Part shown: piece after piece, positions 1-7,996 of the stretch | How positions within the stretch are numbered: the first letter of the stretch is position 1 | Layout: every line of letters starts with the position of its first letter | Assembly: GCA_023264815.1 (NCBI GenBank) | Contig: JAHFUZ010000014.1 | Coordinates: 39,475-103,474, forward strand | Direction: 5' to 3' | DNA length: 64,000 bases | Origin: Arthrobacter sp. | GTDB lineage: Bacteria; Actinomycetota; Actinomycetes; Actinomycetales; Micrococcaceae | Position numbers and translations under genes: made by a program | The notes under the pieces: generated by a model | What the model was told of the DNA's origin: nothing | What the model saw: the letters and a program-made list of their open reading frames with translations, nothing else | Databases searched by the model: none

Positions 1-420
1 TGATGCGTATTCGAGGGCACTGCGGGTCCACGATTCCGCATGGGCGGTGTCGGCGATGGCCAGCATTTGCAGCGCATCGACGGCGAGGTACTCCTCGCCG
101 AGGTGGTCGCCGAGTTCGGCAGCCTGTTCAAACAGGGGAACGGCCATGGCGCTGTGGCCGCTGGAATTGAGCAGCCGTCCGCGCTCCAGCAGGACGCGGA
201 CGCCCACGGTGGGTTCTTCGCTGCAATCAATCGAATCCAGCAGCGCATCGGCTTCCTCATACCGCTCCTGCAGGCCCATGGCCCGGCCCAGCTGGGTGGC
301 GAGTTCGGCTTTTTCGTCGGTGTTGTAGGCGGGGTCGTCCAGGGCTTCCCGGAAACGTTGTTCGGAGAACGCGGGATCCCCATAGTTCCAGAGGCGGTCA
401 AGGGTCTGTTGGTCCAGCAT
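1..420 (-). CDS. TPR-like protein, partial at the window edge
   Basis: The first 140 residues are read from an ATG at 418-420; the rest lies beyond base 1. The start is supported by a strong AGGAGAAGG-type ribosome binding site at about 424-432. The visible protein is soluble and almost wholly alpha-helical, with helix-turn-helix units resembling tetratricopeptide repeats (for example GRAMGLQERYEEADALLDS, and later a segment ending FEQAAELGDHLGEEY). It follows the DUF1990 gene by 14 bases on the same strand, so it is probably the last gene of a YjbR-DUF1990-TPR operon. TPR proteins usually scaffold protein contacts; no specific partner can be named. The TPR call rests on pattern only. Confidence 0.6.
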   Translation of the reverse strand, partial: MLDQQTLDRLWNYGDPAFSEQRFREALDDPAYNTDEKAELATQLGRAMGLQERYEEADALLDSIDCSEEPTVGVRVLLERGRLLNSSGHSAMAVPLFEQAAELGDHLGEEYLAVDALQMLAIADTAHAESWTRSALEYAS

Positions 421-434
421 GTACCTTCTCCTGA

Positions 435-983
435 TCAGCTTTCACCTGCGGCGAGTTGGCGTGCCCCTTCAACGTATCGCGAAGTGACATGCCTTTGCGC
501 CGCCCTGGTCACCAGGCCACCCGCACGGTAGAACCGGTTAGCCGGCACGCTGAACGCGGTGATCTTGAGGAACACCCGCCCGGTGTCATCGATCTCAACC
601 TCAAATGCCTCTTCGCCCCGCGCCGGATGCCCAGGCAGTGTTCCGTAGCCGAACCCGGCAGACTGCGGCGCAGCGCCCGGCACCGGCCGCCGGACCCAGA
701 CCACTTCGCACGGTGCGTTGATGCGGAAAGGCCCGACGCCGAAGCCGCTCACCACGCGCGTTCCGGGACGGACGACGTCGGACTCCGCCCGGACGCGCAA
801 ACCGGAGCGCCGCTGCAGTTCCCAGGTCAGGATCCCCTGCGCCACGCGGCGGTAGACCGCCAACCCGTCGCCCAAATAGACCTGGGATACCAGGCAGGGG
901 TACCCCGCCGGCGGCCGGCCGTTCTCGGTGGAGCCGACACCCGGATAGTCAAGCCGGCCGCCCACCAGACGCTTCTCAGTCAA
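435..983 (-). CDS. DUF1990 family protein
   Basis: The 182-residue protein matches the DUF1990 pattern: an early DYPGVGST segment and the family-typical GFGYGTLPGHPARGEEAF stretch near residues 110-130, where a conserved glycine- and glutamate-rich core is expected. Function is unknown for the family. The start is TTG at 981-983, chosen because a GGGAGG ribosome binding site lies six bases before it; there is no nearby in-frame ATG. The start overlaps the last codons of the YjbR-like gene upstream, so the two are likely translationally coupled. No signal peptide or membrane segment is visible. Confidence 0.8.
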   Translation of the reverse strand: MTEKRLVGGRLDYPGVGSTENGRPPAGYPCLVSQVYLGDGLAVYRRVAQGILTWELQRRSGLRVRAESDVVRPGTRVVSGFGVGPFRINAPCEVVWVRRPVPGAAPQSAGFGYGTLPGHPARGEEAFEVEIDDTGRVFLKITAFSVPANRFYRAGGLVTRAAQRHVTSRYVEGARQLAAGES

Positions 984-1395
984 CGGAATCCTCCCGGGTT
1001 CCCGTCAGCCGCGCCCACCCCAGCTGCTCCTGCTGCTTGCGGCTGAGCGTGGCCACCACCAGATCGTAGGAGTCCTCCACCATGTCCCGGACCATGCCAT
1101 CCGGCAACGCACCGTCCAGCCGCACCCCGTTCCAATGCGTCTTGTTCATGTGCCAGGCGCCAGTAATTTCAGGGTGCGCGGCGCGGAGTTGCTCGGCCAG
1201 GGCAGGCTCGCACTTCAGGCTCACGGACCAGTCATCCGCGTCCATGGCGGATGCCGCGAACATCTTGGCTTCGTGCCGGGATCCCCCGGCAACGGCTGCG
1301 CGGACCTTGAACACGGATGTCTCCGGTCCGAACGGAAAATCTTCGAAGGCTCCGGGAAAGCTCAGGCAGATGCTCCGGAGGGCAGCAGCGTCCAT
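976..1395 (-). CDS. MmcQ/YjbR family protein
   Basis: This 139-residue protein has the MmcQ/YjbR layout: a short N-terminal helix followed by FPGAFEDFPFGPETSVFKV, then a central SLKCEP segment and the C-terminal HMNKTHWNGVRLDG signature followed by a DMVEDSYDLV helix. The fold is CyaY-like and is often annotated as DNA-binding, but no reaction is established. It begins 31 bases after the stop of the acyl-CoA-dehydrogenase-like gene, so it could be read through from the sulfur operon or have its own promoter; no clear terminator was seen between them. The ribosome binding site is weak. Confidence 0.85.
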   Translation of the reverse strand: MDAAALRSICLSFPGAFEDFPFGPETSVFKVRAAVAGGSRHEAKMFAASAMDADDWSVSLKCEPALAEQLRAAHPEITGAWHMNKTHWNGVRLDGALPDGMVRDMVEDSYDLVVATLSRKQQEQLGWARLTGTREDSVD

Positions 1396-1426
1396 GCCAC
1401 GAGCCTATCCGCCCGCGGCCGTGGGC

Positions 1427-2674
1427 TTAACCTGCTGCGCGGGCATCACCAATGCTGTGCAGTCCTTCCGGGGTGGTGCCGTTGACTTCGTAATCGCCCA
1501 CGATGCGTGCCTTGAACACTGCCGGGTTGTGGGTGGAGACGGTGCGCGCGTTGCGCCAGTGCCGGTCCAGGGACTTCGAGGTGGAAGTTGAGGAAGCGCC
1601 GGTGACATCGAAGAGCTGCTGGGCGGCGGCCTGCACCAGCTCAGGCACCAGCAGCTGCGCCTTCTCCACGGCGACTTCGCCCCGGACATACCGCTGCACC
1701 GGGGTGAGGTCCAGCGCCGGACCGGCGGCGGCGTCGAGCTCCCGCGCGGCCGCCAGCACCACGGACTCGGCGGCGAACACCTTGGCTGACAGCTGCCCCA
1801 CCAGCTGCAGGATCAGCGGGTCATGGCGGAACAGCTCTCCGGACCCGGTGTTGAACGTCCGCTTCCGGTCACGGACCAGCGAGCGGGCATCAGCGAGCGC
1901 CGCCCGGCCGATGCCCGCCAGGACGGCGAGCAGGACCAGCTGGAAGAAGGCCGGCTCGTGCGTGGTGGACACCGAGCGCTGGATGATGTTCGCAGGGGGC
2001 ACGACGGCGTCGCGGAAGATGGTGGTGCCCGTTCCCGTCAGCTGCTGGCCGAAGCCGTCCCAGTCGTCGAGGATTTCCACGCCCGGCTGGGAGGTGCTGA
2101 CCACGGCGTACTGCCGGCCCTCGATGCCCTCGGTGCTGGCGGTGACGGCGATCCATTCGGCGAAGATGGTGCCGGTGGTGTAGAACTTCCTGCCGTTCAG
2201 CAGCCAGTTCTCACCGTCGCGGCTGAGTGTGGTGCCGGTGGAACCGATGACGATTCCGGACCGCTCCGTGGCGGCGTTGCCGAAGATCTCGCCTGCCACC
2301 ACCCGGGGGTACCAGCGGTTCTGGAAGTCCGCCGGTTCCAGGCCCACCGTCTCCACGAAGGCGAAGTGTGACCGGTAGAGGTGCGCCACGGACGAATCCG
2401 CTTCCGCCAGCTCAATGAGCAGCCGGAAGAACGGCTCGAAGCCGATCCCGTCACCGCCGTGTGCCACGGGTACGCGCAGCCGTCCGAAGCCGGCTTCGTT
2501 GAGCCAGCGGACCTGCTCGAACGGCAGGACCCGGTCCTGTTCCCGGGCCAGGGCGCCGTCAGCGATCCGGGCGAAAATCGGCCTGAACCGCTCGGCCAGG
2601 CGCTGGTACCCGGCTTCGGCCGATGCTGCCGCAGCGGGCGCTGTGGCCGTTGTGGTCCCTGGTGCGTAGGTCAT
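1427..2674 (-). CDS. acyl-CoA-dehydrogenase-fold flavin oxidoreductase, SfnB/DszC-like
   Basis: The 415-residue protein has the acyl-CoA dehydrogenase fold: an N-terminal helical domain (RLPVAHGG-like segment RLRVPVAHGGDGIGFEP), a middle beta domain (GNAATERSG, then LNGRKFYTTGT) and a C-terminal helical domain. Members such as DszC and SfnB use reduced flavin to oxygenate or desulfurize organosulfur compounds rather than to dehydrogenate acyl-CoA. That role fits its place as the last gene of the SAM-riboswitch operon, 39 bases after metQ. The start at 2672-2674 has a GGGGGAG ribosome binding site. The substrate cannot be read from the sequence. A normal acyl-CoA dehydrogenase is the alternative but fits the context poorly. 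Confidence 0.8.
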   Translation of the reverse strand: MTYAPGTTTATAPAAAASAEAGYQRLAERFRPIFARIADGALAREQDRVLPFEQVRWLNEAGFGRLRVPVAHGGDGIGFEPFFRLLIELAEADSSVAHLYRSHFAFVETVGLEPADFQNRWYPRVVAGEIFGNAATERSGIVIGSTGTTLSRDGENWLLNGRKFYTTGTIFAEWIAVTASTEGIEGRQYAVVSTSQPGVEILDDWDGFGQQLTGTGTTIFRDAVVPPANIIQRSVSTTHEPAFFQLVLLAVLAGIGRAALADARSLVRDRKRTFNTGSGELFRHDPLILQLVGQLSAKVFAAESVVLAAARELDAAAGPALDLTPVQRYVRGEVAVEKAQLLVPELVQAAAQQLFDVTGASSTSTSKSLDRHWRNARTVSTHNPAVFKARIVGDYEVNGTTPEGLHSIGDARAAG

Positions 2675-2713
2675 GACGTCTCCCCCATCGTGGTGCAGGT
2701 CCTGGTGGCCGGG

Positions 2714-3586
2714 CTAGAGCTTGGTGATGTCGGCGGCCGGGTCCTGGTCCCACGGGGTGGGCAGGATGCCGTTCTGGTAGCTGGCGAACCAGGCCTTGAC
2801 CTCGGGCGACTGGAAGGCTTCCTTGAGCGCGTTCGCCTTCTCCGACCCGGCGAAGTCCTTCCGGCCGGCCACCACAATCCGGAACGGGATCTGGTCCGCA
2901 TCCGATTCGAAGGCCAGGGCGTCGGCCTTGGTGTGCTTGGCGTCGGCTGCCATCCGGGCGACGAGGAAGCCGGCGTCAACGTCGGGCAGGGTCTTGGCGA
3001 GGGACTGCTGGTCCACCTCGACGAACTGCAGCTTCTTCGGGTTGGCCGTGATGTTCTTCTGCGACGTGTGGATCACGGTGGCCTCCGAGAGTTCCAGCAG
3101 GCCTGCGTCGCGGAGCATGAACAGGGCGCGGCCGTTGTTGGCCGGGTCCACGGGAATGCCGATCTTGGCACCGTCCGGAAGTTCACTCAGGGATTTGTAC
3201 TTGTCGGACCAGATACCGCCCGGTGCGCTGTAGACGTAGAAGAGGCCCACGTTCTCCAGGTTCTTGTCCTGGTTGAACTGCCGCAGGTAGGCGTTGTGCT
3301 GGAAGAAGTTGGCGTCGAATTCACCGTTGGCCACGGCCAGGTTGGGCTGGATGATGTCCGTGACGTACGTGGGCTCCAGAGTCCAGCCCTTGGCTTCAAG
3401 GAGCTTCTGGGCGATCTTGGTGGGCTCCTGGTAGGGGGCCGATTCGGTGACGATGATCTTGATGGTTTTGCCGCCGCCGGCCGCGCTGGCGCCACCCGGG
3501 TTGACGAGGCCGCAACCGGTCAGGGCCGAAACCGAGACTGCGCCAGCACCCGCGAGGGCATACTTGAGGAAACTTCTACGCTGCAT
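2714..3586 (-). CDS. metQ: MetQ/NlpA-type substrate-binding lipoprotein
   Basis: The 290-residue protein begins with a twin-arginine-like MQRRSFLKYALAG stretch and a lipobox (LTGCG, Cys about residue 25), so it should be exported and lipid-anchored. The mature part follows the NlpA/MetQ pattern: KIIVTESAPYQEPTKIAQKLLEAKG, then DANFFQHNAYL and the IGIPVDPANNGRAL segment. MetQ proteins deliver methionine or related sulfur compounds to a MetNI ABC transporter; the metI and frameshifted metN genes lie upstream in the same operon. The intervening flavin monooxygenase suggests that the ligand may be an organosulfur compound other than L-methionine, which is inference. An AAGGA ribosome binding site precedes the ATG. 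Confidence 0.88.
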   Translation of the reverse strand: MQRRSFLKYALAGAGAVSVSALTGCGLVNPGGASAAGGGKTIKIIVTESAPYQEPTKIAQKLLEAKGWTLEPTYVTDIIQPNLAVANGEFDANFFQHNAYLRQFNQDKNLENVGLFYVYSAPGGIWSDKYKSLSELPDGAKIGIPVDPANNGRALFMLRDAGLLELSEATVIHTSQKNITANPKKLQFVEVDQQSLAKTLPDVDAGFLVARMAADAKHTKADALAFESDADQIPFRIVVAGRKDFAGSEKANALKEAFQSPEVKAWFASYQNGILPTPWDQDPAADITKL

Positions 3587-3613
3587 GATGTGTGGTCCTT
3601 AGAAATAAACGGG

Positions 3614-5050
3614 CTAGACAGTGATGGTGGCGGGCTTGTTTTCGGCCGCCGCGGAAAATTCGGTGAAGGCGCCCCGGAATGCTGCGGCCGGGTGCCTGTC
3701 ATTGAGGCGCGGGCCGGCGCCGAAGAGCTTTTCGCGCAGGGTGCCCTGCGCGTAGTCGGCCTGGGCCAGGCCACGGCTGCGCAGTTCGGGCAGCACACCG
3801 TTGATGAAATCGGTGTACGAGCCCGGGAGGGTCTGGTTGATGATGTTGATGCCGTCGATTCCGGCGTCCTGCCACTCTTCGAGGCGGTCGGCAATCTGCT
3901 CCGGCGTACCCACCACGCGGTTGGCGCGGCTGCGGTAGAGCGCAATGTCACGCAGCGTGGGGTTGCCGCCGCGGACGGAGGCCCGGATCGCGGTCAGGTG
4001 GCCCTGGCTGCCTTCGGTCTCAAGGTCACCGAGAGGTGTATCCAGGGGCAGGCCGCCAAGGTCCACGCCGACTCCCCCGCCCACGTGGGCCAGCAGGGCC
4101 TCGATGTCCAGGCTTTCCTCCAGCTCGTCGGCCTTGCGGTTGGCCTCGGCTTCCGTGCCTCCCACCACGAAGTGCATTCCCTGCAGGAACTTCACGTCAT
4201 CGGGGTGGCGTCCTGCGGCTACGGCCTGTTCACGCACGGCTGCCGTGTACTTCGCGGCCACGTCCGTGTTCGGCGCCAGGGTGAAGGTGGCCTCCGCGTT
4301 GGCGGCGCAGAACTGCTGGCCGCGGCCGGAGCTGCCGGCCTGGAACAGCACCGGGGTGCGCTGCCGTGACGGCGCTGAAAGGTGCGGCCCGTCAATGGAG
4401 TACCTCGGTCCGCGGTGGTAGATCTTGCTGACCTTCTCCGGATCGGCGTGGACACCGTTTTCCTTGTCCAGGAGCAGGGCGTCGTCCTCCCACGAGCCTT
4501 CCCACAGCTTGTAGGCCGCCTCAACGTATTCGTCGGCCCAGTCGTAACGCTCATCATGCTTGGTCAGCTCGGTGGCGTTGAAGTTCCGGTGGGCGTTTTC
4601 CAGCACGCTCGTGACGATGTTCCAGGCGACGCGTCCGTTGCTGATATGGTCCAGCGTGGACATCTGCCGGGCGAACTGGAACGGATGGCTCTGGATGACC
4701 GACGACGTCGCGGCCAGCCCGATCTCGCGGGTCGAGGTGGCGAGTGCGGACAGCAGGATCAGGGGATCGTTGGACGGCACCTGGAGGCCCTTTTTCAGCA
4801 GCGACGCCCACCCGCCGTCGTAATCGCCGTAAAGGCCTACGACGTCGGCGAAGAAGATCGCGTCAAACTTGGCGTCCTCGAGCTGGCGGGCCAGGTCAAT
4901 CCAGAGCGGCAGCTCGTTGAACCGGTGCTGCTGCGCCTCCGGGCGGCGCCACTGGCCGCCCATGATGTGGCTGGACGTGTTCATCACGAACGCGCTGATC
5001 AGCAGGCGGGGGCGGGGCCCGTCGAACCGGGTACTGGGTGTTGAAGTCAT
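3614..5050 (-). CDS. NtaA/DszA-family FMN-dependent monooxygenase
   Basis: The protein (478 residues) is a bacterial-luciferase-fold monooxygenase of the NtaA/SnaA/DszA family, seen in MNTSSHIMGGQWRRP at the N-terminus, FFADVVGLYGDYDGGW, the NIVTSVLENAHRNF segment and the FQAGSSGRGQQFCA segment. Enzymes of this group use reduced FMN and oxygen to cleave C-N or C-S bonds in compounds such as nitrilotriacetate and dibenzothiophene sulfone. I chose the ATG at 5048-5050 because GGAGGG lies seven bases upstream; the longer reading from TTG at 5063-5065 would put that ribosome binding site inside the gene. It sits between metI and metQ, so it probably oxidizes the imported ligand. Reduced flavin must come from a reductase elsewhere. 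Confidence 0.85.
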   Translation of the reverse strand: MTSTPSTRFDGPRPRLLISAFVMNTSSHIMGGQWRRPEAQQHRFNELPLWIDLARQLEDAKFDAIFFADVVGLYGDYDGGWASLLKKGLQVPSNDPLILLSALATSTREIGLAATSSVIQSHPFQFARQMSTLDHISNGRVAWNIVTSVLENAHRNFNATELTKHDERYDWADEYVEAAYKLWEGSWEDDALLLDKENGVHADPEKVSKIYHRGPRYSIDGPHLSAPSRQRTPVLFQAGSSGRGQQFCAANAEATFTLAPNTDVAAKYTAAVREQAVAAGRHPDDVKFLQGMHFVVGGTEAEANRKADELEESLDIEALLAHVGGGVGVDLGGLPLDTPLGDLETEGSQGHLTAIRASVRGGNPTLRDIALYRSRANRVVGTPEQIADRLEEWQDAGIDGINIINQTLPGSYTDFINGVLPELRSRGLAQADYAQGTLREKLFGAGPRLNDRHPAAAFRGAFTEFSAAAENKPATITV

Positions 5051-5101
5051 GGGTGTGCCCTCCAAAGGGGAAGAAAAAGGGTGACGGACCGGACCGGTGG
5101 C

Positions 5102-5767
5102 TTAGAGGCGCTTGTCGAGCCGCCGCGCGATGTACGAGCCGCCCAGCTGGACGATGGTGACCAGCAGGATCATCAGGACGATGGCGGTGATCATCAGCGG
5201 TGTTTCGTAGCGGTAATACCCGTAGCGGATGGCGAAGTCGCCGATCCCGCCGCCGCCCACCAGGCCGGCCATCGCCGAATACGAGATGAAGCTGACTGTC
5301 ATGATGGTGACGGAGCTGACCAGCCCTGGCTTCGCTTCCACGATCAGGACATCCCGGACAATCTGGCGCCGGCTTGCCCCCATGGACCGCGCGGCTTCAA
5401 CGACGCCGCCGCCCAGCTGGCTCAGGTTCTGCTCCACAAAGCGGGCGAAGTAGGGAATGGCGTTGATGGTCAGCGGCACGATCACGGCGGCTGTGCCAAT
5501 GGTGGTTCCCACAATGAAACGGGTGACCGGAATGATCGCTATCAGCAGGATCAGGAACGGGAAGGACCGCACCAGGTTGACGAGCCCGTCCAGGATGCGG
5601 TGCAGCCTGGGCTTGTGCTTCAGTCCATTGGGGCCGATGGTGTACAGCAGCACGCCCAGGGGGGTGCCCAGAAGGACCGCCAGCGGGATGGCAACCAGCA
5701 GCATGGTGAGGGTCTGCCCCATGGCGACGCCGATTTCGGGCAGGACTTCCAGGATGCGGTCAAGCAT
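5102..5767 (-). CDS. metI: MetI-type ABC transporter permease
   Basis: The 221-residue integral membrane protein has about five transmembrane helices and the permease cytoplasmic loop containing EAARSMGASRRQIVRDVLI (EAA motif), which docks onto the ATPase. Length and pattern match MetI of methionine importers (about 217 residues). Its ATG at 5765-5767 overlaps the last codons of metN by eight bases, so its translation probably depends on ribosomes finishing metN. The frameshift in metN would stop ribosomes about 190 codons-worth into that gene, well before this start, and could lower MetI expression. It works with the MetQ-type lipoprotein downstream. Confidence 0.88.
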   Translation of the reverse strand: MLDRILEVLPEIGVAMGQTLTMLLVAIPLAVLLGTPLGVLLYTIGPNGLKHKPRLHRILDGLVNLVRSFPFLILLIAIIPVTRFIVGTTIGTAAVIVPLTINAIPYFARFVEQNLSQLGGGVVEAARSMGASRRQIVRDVLIVEAKPGLVSSVTIMTVSFISYSAMAGLVGGGGIGDFAIRYGYYRYETPLMITAIVLMILLVTIVQLGGSYIARRLDKRL

Positions 5768-6559
5768 TGATCAGGCCTTCCGAAACGGCTTTCGTGTGGG
5801 CTGAGCGGTCCAGCCGGATCTCGTCCGAGATCAGGTACCGGCCGCTCTGGGTCGCGGGGTGGAAGCCGGGGCGCTGCAGTTCGCTGAGGTCGAACTGTTC
5901 CACCACCCGGCCGTCCTCCATCACGGCAACGTTGTCCGCGATGGCCTTGATGACGTTCATTTCATGCGTCACCACCACAATCGTGATGCCGAATTTGGCG
6001 TTAACGTCGGCCAGGTACTGCAGGACCGAGGCCGTGGTCCGCGGTCAACGGCCGACGTCGGCTCGTCGCAGAGCAGCACTTTGGGTTCGGTGGCAAGGGC
6101 GCGGGCAATGGCCACCCGTTGCTTCTGGCCACCGGACAGCTTCGCCGGGTAGGTTCGCGCCTTGTCGCTGAGGTCCACGATCTCCAGGGTTTCGGCGGCA
6201 CGACGGCGGCGCTCGGCCTTGCCGATGCCGGCAAACTTCAGCGAAAGCTCAACGTTCTCCTGCGCGGTGAGGTTGTTGAGCAGGTTGAAGTGCTGGAAGA
6301 TCATCCCGATGTCGTGCCGCTTGGTGCGCAGCTCGGCATCGGACAGCGTGAGGAGGTCAACGCCATCCATCAGGACGCGGCCCGCCATGGGGCGCTCCAA
6401 CAGGTTGATGTTCCGCAGCAGCGTGGACTTCCCTGCGCCGGAAAACCCGATAATGCCCTGGATGGTGCCCCGCTGGATGTGCAGGCTGACATCATCAACG
6501 GCGGTAAAACGGCCGGTGGGCGAGTCGAATGAGGTGGTGACGTTCTGGATCTCAATCAC
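5760..6559 (-). pseudogene. metN: MetN-type ABC ATPase, interrupted by a one-base frameshift
   Basis: Reading from GTG at 6557-6559, the ATPase has Walker A (GFSGAGKST), the Q-loop (MIFQHFNLL), the signature KLSGGQKQR and Walker B (LLCDEPTSA). After AVD the frame slips: bases 6041-6044 read gcgg where gcggg would restore DPRTTASVLQYL and the H-loop region VVVTHEMN, which continues in another frame to the stop at 5760. The repaired product would be about 266 residues, ending soon after the D-loop and H-loop part. E. coli MetN is near 343 residues and carries a C-terminal NIL domain that binds methionine; there is no room for it here. A real mutation, programmed frameshift or sequencing error are all possible. 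Confidence 0.85.
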
Positions 6560-6608
6560 AGGTCATCACCTGCTGGGGCTGCCGTCCGGCTGCCAGTCTG
6601 TACTTCAT
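6552..6608 (-). CDS. possible 18-codon leader peptide upstream of metN
   Basis: An ATG at 6606-6608 with GGAGG five bases before it opens a short reading frame (MKYRLAAGRQPQQVMTCD) whose TGA at 6552-6554 overlaps the GTG start of metN by eight bases. metN itself has only a weak ribosome binding site, so coupling through this leader is plausible. The GGAGG lies in the 3' arm of a hairpin at 6614-6632. It contains no methionine- or cysteine-rich run that would suggest classical attenuation. Whether it is translated is unknown. Confidence 0.35.
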   Translation of the reverse strand: MKYRLAAGRQPQQVMTCD

Positions 6609-6613
6609 GAATT

Positions 6614-6676
6614 CCTCCGGGCTAACCCGAGGAAACCCCTTGTACACCGGCGTCAGGGCAGCCTTGAGCTGCCTGA
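6614..6676 (-). promoter_or_regulatory. two hairpins between the SAM riboswitch and metN
   Basis: Bases 6653-6676 form a stem (TCAGGCAGC against GCTGCCCTGA, one bulge) and bases 6614-6632 form a second (CCTCGGG against CCCGGAGG, one bulge) that contains the ribosome binding site of the leader frame. Neither is followed by a U-run, so control is more likely translational than by termination. They may be the expression platform of the riboswitch at 6701-6787. Confidence 0.4.
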
Positions 6677-6700
6677 GCGGTCCGGGAACACAGTGGTTCT

Positions 6701-6787
6701 CCATCGGTCCTGGCAGTAGCACCCGCCCACAACAAGGAGGGGTTGCTGCGGCGTCACAAAGCCAGGTCTCTCAGCCGCTCGAGATGG
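6701..6787 (-). promoter_or_regulatory. SAM-I (S-box) riboswitch upstream of the met uptake operon
   Basis: On the minus strand the element opens with CCATC (6783-6787), then GAGCGGCTGAGAGACCTGG, the GTGACGCCGCAGCAACCC segment, GGTGCTACTGCCAGGACC, and closes with GATGG (6701-6705) pairing with the first arm as helix P1. These blocks match the S-box aptamer core (P2 with its kink-turn, AGCAACC, GGTGCTA). A second element with the same blocks occurs at 8567-8700, which supports conservation. S-boxes shut down expression when S-adenosylmethionine is high. The aptamer is about 140 bases upstream of metN. Confidence 0.85.
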
Positions 6788-6943
6788 TTACAGGACGAAT
6801 CTGGCACAGGCACGCCCCGGGAGCGAAGCCGCACGTCACACGCGGTAACCGGAACGACGCCGCAGGTCACGGAAGGTAAAGTGGCGCAACCTGGCTCAAC
6901 CCCGGGGTCCCCACGGGCGGCTGGCCGGTGCTAGTCTGCGAAC
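6788..6943. other. intergenic space between the riboswitch and the oxygenase gene
   Basis: This stretch must hold divergent promoters for the met uptake operon (minus strand) and the oxygenase gene (plus strand). I see no convincing -35/-10 pair, no open reading frame with a ribosome binding site and no repeat. Confidence 0.4.
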
Positions 6944-7972
6944 ATGTCACATGAACGGGCGACCATCCCAGTTCTGGACCTGAGTACCGCACGCCAGCCC
7001 TACGGTTCCTTCAGCCCGGAATTCATCGACCAACTGCGGGACGCCGCGCACAGCGTGGGGTTCTTCCAGATCACCGGCTACGGCGCCGCACCCGGGCAGG
7101 CGGAGGAGCTGCTGGAACTCCTCAAGCGCTTCTTCAGCCTGCCCCTTGAGGAGCGGATGAAGCTGGACAACCGGCTGTCGCCCCACTTCCGGGGCTACAC
7201 GCGGATGGGTACGGAAGTGACCCAGGGAAAGGCTGACGCCCGGGAGCAGATCGACTATTCCCCTGACCGCGAGCCACTCCACGATTACCCCGCCGACCAG
7301 CCCTACTGGCTGCTGCAGGGGCATAATCTTTGGCCCGACGAGGCCATGCCCGAGCTCAGGCCTGCCGCCATGGCCTGGGCTGAGCTGATGTCCGAGGTGG
7401 GCATGGAGCTCCTGCGCGGCATTGCGGTGGCGCTGGGCCTGCCCGAGGACCACTTCGACGAGCCGTTCGGCGACGAACCGGCCTGGATGGGCAAGCTGGT
7501 GCATTACGTTGGCGGGGTTGTGGAAGCTGCCGGCGACCAGGGCGTGGGTTCCCACGCCGACTATGGTTTTGTCACCCTCCTGCTCCAGGACGAGGTGGGC
7601 GGGCTGGAAGTGCTGCCACATGGAACCACCGAGTGGGCCACTGTGGAGCCTCTTCCCGGAGCGCTGGTGGTGAACCTTGGCGAGATGCTGGAGGTGGCCA
7701 CTGAGGGGTACCTCGCCGCCACCATCCACCGGGTCAAAGCCCCGCCGCCCGGTGTGGACCGGTATTCCGTGCCGTTTTTCTGGTCTCCGCGCCTCGATGC
7801 CGTCATCGACCCCGTGCCGCTGCCGCCGGAACTGAAGGCCCAGGCGCGCGGACTCTCGGACGATCCCACCAACCCGATGCTCGCCTCGTTCGGCCTGAAC
7901 ATGCTCAAGGGCAGGATGCGCGCGCACCCCGATGTGACCGAGCGCCACTACCCGGAGCTTATGCAGCGCTGA
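6944..7972 (+). CDS. isopenicillin-N-synthase-family Fe(II)/2-oxoglutarate-type oxygenase
   Basis: The 342-residue protein has the two halves of this family: an N-terminal DIOX-type region (VPVLDLS-like start, GFFQITGYG near residues 44-52) and the C-terminal double-stranded beta helix. The iron ligands are visible as His204 and Asp206 (GSHADYGFVTLL) and His262 (TIHRVK), with the 2-oxoglutarate-binding RYS at 273-275. Such enzymes hydroxylate or oxidize small molecules using non-heme iron. The substrate is not evident. It lies alone on the plus strand between the two SAM-riboswitch operons, divergent from metN, which hints at but does not prove a sulfur-related role. Confidence 0.88.
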   Translation: MSHERATIPVLDLSTARQPYGSFSPEFIDQLRDAAHSVGFFQITGYGAAPGQAEELLELLKRFFSLPLEERMKLDNRLSPHFRGYTRMGTEVTQGKADAREQIDYSPDREPLHDYPADQPYWLLQGHNLWPDEAMPELRPAAMAWAELMSEVGMELLRGIAVALGLPEDHFDEPFGDEPAWMGKLVHYVGGVVEAAGDQGVGSHADYGFVTLLLQDEVGGLEVLPHGTTEWATVEPLPGALVVNLGEMLEVATEGYLAATIHRVKAPPPGVDRYSVPFFWSPRLDAVIDPVPLPPELKAQARGLSDDPTNPMLASFGLNMLKGRMRAHPDVTERHYPELMQR

Positions 7973-7996
7973 CGCCCGGGCGGGCGGGCACTCCGG

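Noticed and set aside
2381..4369. A 662-residue plus-strand frame
   Set aside because: It is antisense to metQ and the flavin genes, with valine- and glycine-heavy shadow composition and no domain.
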